From JAZNOQ01 sp045589215 (lineage in GTDB: Bacteria > Bacillota > Clostridia > Oscillospirales > CAG-272), in NCBI GenBank assembly GCA_045589215.1, contig JAZNOQ010000071.1, forward strand, positions 1 through 16,626: DNA of 16,626 nt. Direction: 5' to 3'. Of this stretch, positions 12,493 to 16,626 are shown in pieces (position 1 is the stretch's first letter; each line of letters opens with the position of its first letter). Position numbers and translations under genes: made by a program. The notes beneath the pieces are model-generated. The model saw only the letters and a list, made by a program, of their open reading frames with translations. It had not been told where the DNA came from and did no database searches.

Positions 12493-12978
12493 CTAACACT
12501 GCTGACAAATAATATCTTTTATGCAAGGCCATAGCTCCTTAACAACCGGATATAGAATGGAAATTGAAAACAACACTATAAATACAATGGGCAGCAGCTT
12601 TTCAATTTTCGTTAATCCCACATATTTGTTTTTTTGTAATTTTTGCCACTCATAGGTGTATGGTTGCATCGGCAAATATTTTTCCATCTCATTTATTATA
12701 TCATATTTCACTTGGCTTAATTGGGTATAACTTTTTATTGTTTTTATCCATAGTAAGCATATCACTATGCCAATTATCGAAAGCAAAATACTTTTATAAT
12801 CCAAGGAAAATGTAACAATAGCCAACACTGCAGAGTTTATCGTTATAAAAACATTATTAGATGTGTTTCGTTTGTCTGTATTACAGTTAGCCATCTCTAC
12901 ACATGTTTTCCATTGTTCTAGTACGGCTTCATCATAATCACCTTGATATTTTCTTACACATTGCGATTTTAATTTCAT
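12493..12978 (-). CDS. RipA-like three-helix membrane protein, putative effector of the TIR operon
   Basis: A 161-residue membrane protein with three predicted helices: NNVFITINSAVLAIVTF (about 42-58), SILLSIIGIVICLLWI (about 63-78) and LLPIVFIVLFSISILYPVV (about 128-146). The cytoplasmic segment SYTQLSQVKYDIINEMEKYLP (83-103) with PYTYEW after it matches, from memory, the RipA family of octameric membrane proteins (LW..xIRSYrqLN..KF..I.E.E..LP..PY..EW). The ATG at 12978 has only a modest AGGA site. It is the last gene of an operon with two TIR proteins, 16 nt apart. By analogy with TM-effector immune systems it may disrupt the membrane after receiving a TIR-made nucleotide signal; this is inference, since no nucleotide-binding macro or SLOG domain is seen. 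AT-rich, unlike the backbone. Confidence 0.72.
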   Translation of the reverse strand: MKLKSQCVRKYQGDYDEAVLEQWKTCVEMANCNTDKRNTSNNVFITINSAVLAIVTFSLDYKSILLSIIGIVICLLWIKTIKSYTQLSQVKYDIINEMEKYLPMQPYTYEWQKLQKNKYVGLTKIEKLLPIVFIVLFSISILYPVVKELWPCIKDIICQQC

Positions 12979-12994
12979 ATTTGGTCCTATTTTG

Positions 12995-13375
12995 TCAAAT
13001 CAATTCTAACCATTTTTTGATATTATACCAGTTCCAATCCATAACCTTTAATGGTGCTATTTCCCAAGGTAAGATTTTGAAATGATCTTCCTTATGTCCC
13101 CAAATACCTATACATGGAATATTCTCTTCTTTTGCACAATTAATTTCCCAAATTTCTCCACTAGCTTTTTTTGTGTTAGATGTAATAATTGCAATTACAC
13201 CATCACACCCCCTGATCTTTGTTCGGCAATTAGTTTTCCACGCATGATCCCAGGGAGATTTTACCGACATATCGTAAAATTCAAAAGGACTATTGTCGTT
13301 TCTTGCTTGCCCAACAAGAAAATCTCTTAACGATTTATCTTCTACTGCAAAACTAATAAAAATTCTTTTTTTCAT
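12995..13375 (-). CDS. ThsB-like TIR protein (MTH538/DUF1863 type)
   Basis: A 126-residue single-domain protein. It opens with KRIFISFAVEDKSLRDFLVGQ (strand A and BB-loop region of the TIR fold) and has FEFYDMSVKSPWDHAWK (31-47). The central GCDGVIAIITSNTKKAS (56-72) is followed by GEIWEINCAKEENIPCIGIWG, where E77 is the likely catalytic or structural glutamate. This layout is that of MTH538 TIR-like proteins, the family that includes the Thoeris sensor ThsB, which makes cyclic ADP-ribose isomers or His-ADPR on phage infection. The ATG at 13375 has AAAGGAG 7 nt upstream. It lies 12 nt after the first TIR gene and 16 nt before the membrane protein gene. I see no ThsA (SIR2-SLOG or macro-TM) nearby. 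Confidence 0.85.
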   Translation of the reverse strand: MKKRIFISFAVEDKSLRDFLVGQARNDNSPFEFYDMSVKSPWDHAWKTNCRTKIRGCDGVIAIITSNTKKASGEIWEINCAKEENIPCIGIWGHKEDHFKILPWEIAPLKVMDWNWYNIKKWLELI

Positions 13376-13387
13376 AATAATTCTCCT

Positions 13388-13957
13388 TTAGCTGTGTATA
13401 CAGGGCTCATATCCATCAAGCCAATATTTGAGCTCTATGTATTTATTTTTGCTTTCACAAACCCAAAATTCATATTTTGTTGTACCGCTGGCTTTTTCGT
13501 ATTCAATATAAGGATATATTTCTAAATATTCCTGTTTTTTGAAATCATCTCCCCTATTTTCTGTTAACGGCAAATTAGCACATCTAAAACTTTTTATACC
13601 TGAAAATACACCTACCTCCCAAGGGCACCATTTTGACACAGATGAACTTGGCGAATACAAGTGCAAGAGTCCTTTGCACTTTTTCATTTCCGATATAATA
13701 CGCCTTGCTGTTTCTTCCGAAACATTATCACGATCCAACCGGTTGTCATTGTAATCTATGTACACCGTATATCCACATTTTTCCAACAGTTGTACTACTC
13801 TGTCTGCATATGATCTATCATTCCAACTATAAGATATGAAAATATCATACTGGGCTAATGCCTGTCGTTTATTATAGAACAAGCCACCATATGCAAAATT
13901 ATTATATAGATTTCTATTTCTAACTTCTGCATCTAAATATTGTTTTGACAGTATCAT
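13388..13957 (-). CDS. TIR-domain protein, first gene of the putative defence operon
   Basis: A 189-residue protein with a canonical bacterial TIR domain at about 36-125. YDIFISYSWND (37-47) is strand A/Box 1, and GYTVYIDYNDNRLDRDNV (62-79) is strand B with the following loop. GLLHLYSPSSSVSKWCPWEVGVF carries E114, the expected catalytic glutamate (WCPWEVG). An N-terminal extension of about 35 residues and a C-terminal region (about 140-189: LEIYPYIEYE...KYWLDGYEPC) have no function I can assign. TIR proteins of this kind cleave NAD+ or build ADPR-derived signals. It is distinct from the second TIR protein downstream, suggesting two sensors or a sensor/cofactor pair sharing one effector. The ATG at 13957 has AGGAG about 7 nt upstream and a perfect promoter in front. 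AT-rich, likely transferred. Confidence 0.86.
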   Translation of the reverse strand: MILSKQYLDAEVRNRNLYNNFAYGGLFYNKRQALAQYDIFISYSWNDRSYADRVVQLLEKCGYTVYIDYNDNRLDRDNVSEETARRIISEMKKCKGLLHLYSPSSSVSKWCPWEVGVFSGIKSFRCANLPLTENRGDDFKKQEYLEIYPYIEYEKASGTTKYEFWVCESKNKYIELKYWLDGYEPCIHS

Positions 13958-13991
13958 CTTATTTCTCCTGCAAATATACTCTTATATTTGT

Positions 13992-14020
13992 ATTATATCA
14001 TATTTTTAACGATTTGTCAA
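13992..14020 (-). promoter_or_regulatory. Consensus promoter of the TIR operon
   Basis: Minus strand: TTGACA (14020-14015), 17-bp spacer, TATAAT (13997-13992): a perfect sigma-A match. It suggests steady expression, as expected for a defence system primed before infection. Confidence 0.9.
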
Positions 14021-14151
14021 GGCACGAGGCACTAGATATTGTGTTGTTTTTCAGCATGCGAACAATATGTTGTGTTTTTCTATATCTAAGCGCAATATAT
14101 TTGATAATTGATTAAAATTGCAACAATTCCGCAAACAATCCTCTTCCCCTA

Positions 14152-14180
14152 TTCGCAAACGCACGATTTCACGATATAAT
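14152..14180 (+). promoter_or_regulatory. Promoter of the DUF6809-like gene and second integrase
   Basis: TTCGCA (14152-14157), 17-bp spacer, TATAAT (14175-14180); the ribosome binding site AGGAGG follows at 14197-14202. The -35 is a 4/6 match. Confidence 0.65.
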
Positions 14181-14208
14181 GATTCTATCATACCCTAGGA
14201 GGATCATT

Positions 14209-14487
14209 ATGAAATCTATTCTTGAAGAACTATTCTACGGTAACGTATGTCCGAACACGGATTGCAGAAGCACGGACAAGGAAACGAAGGAGTTGATGGG
14301 CTACATTGCCGACCACCACGACACGCTATCGAAAGAGTTGACGGACAAGCAAAAGGAGATTCTCGAAAAGTTCGATGACTGCTACAATGAGCTGACCGAC
14401 ATCAATGAGAGGGAGATCTTCGTCTATGCCTTTCGTCTTGGCGCTCGTATTGCGATTGAGGTTCTCTTCCCTAATGCCGACGAATGA
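14209..14487 (+). CDS. DUF6809-like small protein upstream of integrase
   Basis: A 92-residue acidic, mostly helical protein (MKSILEELFYGNVCPN at the start; helices about 24-58 and 60-86). It resembles small proteins annotated as DUF6809 that are common in mobile elements of Clostridia; the function is unknown. The ATG at 14209 was chosen over an in-frame ATG at 14179 because AGGAGG (14197-14202) gives a 6-nt spacing and the promoter -10 overlaps the earlier start. Its stop codon overlaps the ribosome binding site of the integrase 9 nt downstream, so the two are translated together; it may regulate or accompany the recombinase. Confidence 0.78.
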   Translation: MKSILEELFYGNVCPNTDCRSTDKETKELMGYIADHHDTLSKELTDKQKEILEKFDDCYNELTDINEREIFVYAFRLGARIAIEVLFPNADE

Positions 14488-14496
14488 GGTGATACG

Positions 14497-15669
14497 ATGA
14501 CCGGATGTATCGCGCAAAGGAAAGACATTTATTACGTTCGTCTCGTCTACTATGACAAGAACCATCAACGGAAAGAAAAGTGGGTCAGCACAGGGCTTTC
14601 GGGTCGAGGAGCGAAGAAAAAAGCCTCTGCCATGATCGACTCTATGGTTGAGAAATACAGCTATCTTGAAAAGAGCGATCATCCCTCCAAGATGGCTGAC
14701 TACCTTGCCATGTGGAAAAATCTGCGTCAAAGCGAGGTCGCTGAAACCACCTACGACGGCTACCATACCTATATTGACCGACACCTGATTCCCTATTTCA
14801 AGGACTTGAATTTGGATATTCAGGACATCACCGCTGGTCATATTTTCGACTACGTCAACTATCTCTCCAATGACGGTGGTCGCAAGGACAACAAGGTTGG
14901 CGGTCAGTCTATCACGTCCATCAGAAAGATCATCAGCATTCTGCGTCAGGTATTTGATTGTGCAGTTCTCTATGGGGATATCAAAATCAATCCGGCTCTG
15001 CAAGTTCCATTACCTAAGAAAACTAGTAAGAAGGACGAAAGACAAGTTTTCCTCACTGCGGAAGATGCTCAAAAGATGCTCGATGCGTTTCAAAATGAAG
15101 AGGTCGGTCCGATTGTGTTTGTTACGCTCTATTATGGTCTTCGGAAGTCTGAGGCCCTTGGTCTTCGTTGGCAAGCGGTTGATTTTGAGAATGACACAAT
15201 CAGCATCAATCACACGGTGGTCGGTGGCTCTCATATCGTTGAAAAGGACTCCACAAAAACCTATTGTAGCCGACGCACCTATCAGCTGCTGCCTGACATC
15301 AAGGTCTTGCTCTTGAAGCTAAAGGATCAGCAAGAAGACTACAAGAGACGGCTTGGTTCGGGCTATCATAACAACGATTATATCTTTAAGAATCCGAATG
15401 GCGTGCCCTACCGTCCCGACAGCCTTACACGCAGTTTTAAGCGTGCCCTGGCTCGTCATGGACTGCCTCAAATGCGTTATCATGACCTACGTCATTCAAC
15501 TGCCAGTATTCTTGTAGATAAGGGTTGGGACATCAATGATATCAAGGAATGGCTAGGGCACGCAGACATTTCGACCACAGCGAATATTTATGCGCACATG
15601 AGTCATAAGAAGAAAGTTTCGCTAGCCAAAGACCTAGACAAGATACTCACATTTGACCAAAAAGCCTAA
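14497..15669 (+). CDS. int: Tyrosine recombinase/integrase, full length
   Basis: A 390-residue integrase of the Tn916/phage type. An AP2-like arm-binding domain covers about 1-55 (CIAQRKDIYYVRLVYYDKN...KWVSTGLSGRG), a SAM-like core-binding domain about 66-165, and the catalytic domain about 180-380. Catalytic residues are R216 (LYYGLRKSE), K254 (STKT), H329 and R332 (HDLRHS), H355 (WLGHAD) and Y365 (ANIYAH). All are present. It is clearly homologous to the first integrase but keeps the arm-binding domain that the other lacks. GAGG lies 7 nt before the ATG at 14497. It marks a second mobile island, probably including the neighbouring AT-rich genes, whose attachment sites I could not locate in the window. 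Confidence 0.96.
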   Translation: MTGCIAQRKDIYYVRLVYYDKNHQRKEKWVSTGLSGRGAKKKASAMIDSMVEKYSYLEKSDHPSKMADYLAMWKNLRQSEVAETTYDGYHTYIDRHLIPYFKDLNLDIQDITAGHIFDYVNYLSNDGGRKDNKVGGQSITSIRKIISILRQVFDCAVLYGDIKINPALQVPLPKKTSKKDERQVFLTAEDAQKMLDAFQNEEVGPIVFVTLYYGLRKSEALGLRWQAVDFENDTISINHTVVGGSHIVEKDSTKTYCSRRTYQLLPDIKVLLLKLKDQQEDYKRRLGSGYHNNDYIFKNPNGVPYRPDSLTRSFKRALARHGLPQMRYHDLRHSTASILVDKGWDINDIKEWLGHADISTTANIYAHMSHKKKVSLAKDLDKILTFDQKA

Positions 15670-15759
15670 AACTTCAAAACTATCTGCTAAATTATACGAA
15701 CGGCAATAATTTGTGCTCTGTTGTTGTTATAAAAATTACAGATAGAAAGAAGAATGATT

Positions 15760-16140
15760 ATGGCAAATATTGAAAATAAAGAAAACATCACTAACACTAT
15801 AAGTAAAACCACGGAAACATTGATCAAAGAATTAGAAACAATGAGCGACTCCGGACTTCATGATTTATTCCTGTTTTTCTACAAATTGAATTGTCAGCAT
15901 GGAAACATGATCTACAATGAAACATTCAATGAGTTCCTTGAAGCATTTAACAGCAATCCATTCAGGCATCATGAAGACAAGACATTTAGAAAAGAACTCA
16001 TAGAAAACTTGGTAAAGTTCAGTTATGACCATATGAGCCTACTGACAGCAGCGCTACTACTCAAGAAGAAATTTACTATTGATGAAGTAATTCAAAACTA
16101 CTACTCAACGGTAGATGCTTTTGGATATGATATGTTTTAA
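15760..16140 (+). CDS. Unknown AT-rich protein downstream of integrase
   Basis: A 126-residue protein I do not recognise. It is acidic and predicted helical, with HDLFLFFYKLN (about 36-46), a central FNEFLEAFNSNPF and a hydrophobic HMSLLTAALLLKK near 91-103. There is no signal peptide and no clear transmembrane helix. Two ATGs are close together (15754 and 15760); I chose the second because the purine-rich AGAAAGAAG would be too near the first. The gene is A/T-rich compared with the preceding integrase. A good terminator follows at 16189-16219. It shows faint, ungapped similarity in pattern to the next, partial protein (L-E-x-M, then aromatic-rich helices). Confidence 0.7.
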   Translation: MANIENKENITNTISKTTETLIKELETMSDSGLHDLFLFFYKLNCQHGNMIYNETFNEFLEAFNSNPFRHHEDKTFRKELIENLVKFSYDHMSLLTAALLLKKKFTIDEVIQNYYSTVDAFGYDMF

Positions 16141-16188
16141 AGAAGGACGCTTTGATAGGACAAAATATCATTGTGTTTACTTATAAAT

Positions 16189-16219
16189 AAAGGTCGGTGT
16201 TTGGAACATCGACCTTTTT
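16189..16219 (+). terminator. Rho-independent terminator
   Basis: AAAGGTCGGTGTT (16189-16201) pairs with AACATCGACCTTT (16205-16217), with one G-U pair and a TGG loop, followed by T residues. It ends the unit containing the unknown gene at 15760. Confidence 0.88.
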
Positions 16220-16310
16220 GAATAATCATGCGGTAATTATGCGCTAAATTAAATGAAGAATGTAAAAAGCTCAAGATATAGTTGGGCCAAGAATTGAGAG
16301 GAATTAGGGA

Positions 16311-16626
16311 ATGGATAATAAGACAAAGATATTAAAAAGACATTTAAGAAGTAGACTTGAGGTAATGAATAAAGAAGAGTTTAAGATGTTTTATAGTATC
16401 TTGGTTCATTACTGGGTTAATAATAAATTCTTTATCAGTAAGATGAATTTCTTTAACTTGTGGTGTGAGCTAAACAAGCTCTGTCATGAGGCTGATGAAA
16501 GCTTTCCTGACCAGTATGATGATAATAAGCTGGTTAAGGATTTCTGTATAGCGCACCCATTCTATTTTGTTGACATACTCAGTCTTAAGCTGGTCAAATC
16601 TCTCTTCTGGAGGTACATGGATAAGG
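16311..16626 (+). CDS. Unknown AT-rich protein, 3' end beyond the window
   Basis: An open frame of 105 codons with no stop before the window ends, starting MDNKTKILKRHLRSRLEVMN. GAGAGGA (16296-16302) lies about 8 nt upstream of the ATG. The visible part is rich in aromatic residues (FKMFYSILVHYWVNNKFF, MNFFNLWCELNKLC, HPFYFVDILSLKLVKSLFW) and basic at the N-terminus; no domain is recognised. It may be a distant relative of the preceding gene's product, as both have an L-E-x-M motif followed by similarly spaced hydrophobic stretches, but this is weak. It is transcribed separately from the preceding gene because a terminator lies between. Confidence 0.65.
   Translation, partial: MDNKTKILKRHLRSRLEVMNKEEFKMFYSILVHYWVNNKFFISKMNFFNLWCELNKLCHEADESFPDQYDDNKLVKDFCIAHPFYFVDILSLKLVKSLFWRYMDK

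Noticed and set aside
12493..13957. Classical Thoeris type I or II
   Set aside because: No SIR2, SLOG or macro domain is visible in the three genes or their neighbours, so the standard ThsA effectors are absent; the locus is reported only as Thoeris-like.

Overview
The window looks like the chromosome of an uncultured gut-type Clostridia bacterium (Oscillospiraceae/Christensenellales-like; this placement is inference). The backbone is GC-rich, nearly every gene has an AGGAGG-like ribosome binding site, and promoters are close to consensus (TTGACA / 17 bp / TATAAT). Gene content fits: meso-diaminopimelate dehydrogenase, zinc-type L31, HflX, Xpt and AzlCD.

Positions 1-8180 are ordinary backbone. 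On the minus strand are an hflX-yigZ-(nnrE) cluster, rpmE, ddh and a GalM-like epimerase, several with a visible promoter. On the plus strand, one strong promoter (4969-4997) leads into a compact run: xpt, a GNAT acetyltransferase, a nitroreductase, a low-molecular-weight protein tyrosine phosphatase, azlC and azlD. The 434 bases from azlD to the tRNA hold no convincing gene.

Positions 8611-12261 hold a tRNA-Pro(GGG) whose 3' end is the integration site of a very small element, about 3.58 kb, bounded by 43-bp perfect direct repeats (8641-8683 and 12219-12261). It encodes a tyrosine integrase, a two-tyrosine HUH rolling-circle replication initiator, a sigma-like regulator with a highly charged tail, and an XRE repressor. 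The last two diverge from a control region with three 22-bp operators over face-to-face promoters, plus a 13-codon leader ORF. No capsid, conjugation or classical relaxase gene is seen, so it resembles a minimal integrating plasmid with a phage-like switch. Insertion appears to have removed the encoded CCA of the tRNA and moved its terminator to the far end.

Positions 12262-16626 are AT-rich accessory DNA. A three-gene minus-strand operon with a consensus promoter encodes two different TIR-family proteins and a three-helix membrane protein resembling the RipA octameric family. It looks like a Thoeris-like antiphage system in which a membrane protein replaces the known ThsA effectors; this is the best candidate here for an undescribed system. 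Next come a DUF6809-like small protein, a full-length tyrosine integrase with an arm-binding domain, and two unknown AT-rich genes, the last running off the window. This looks like a second island whose ends are not both visible.
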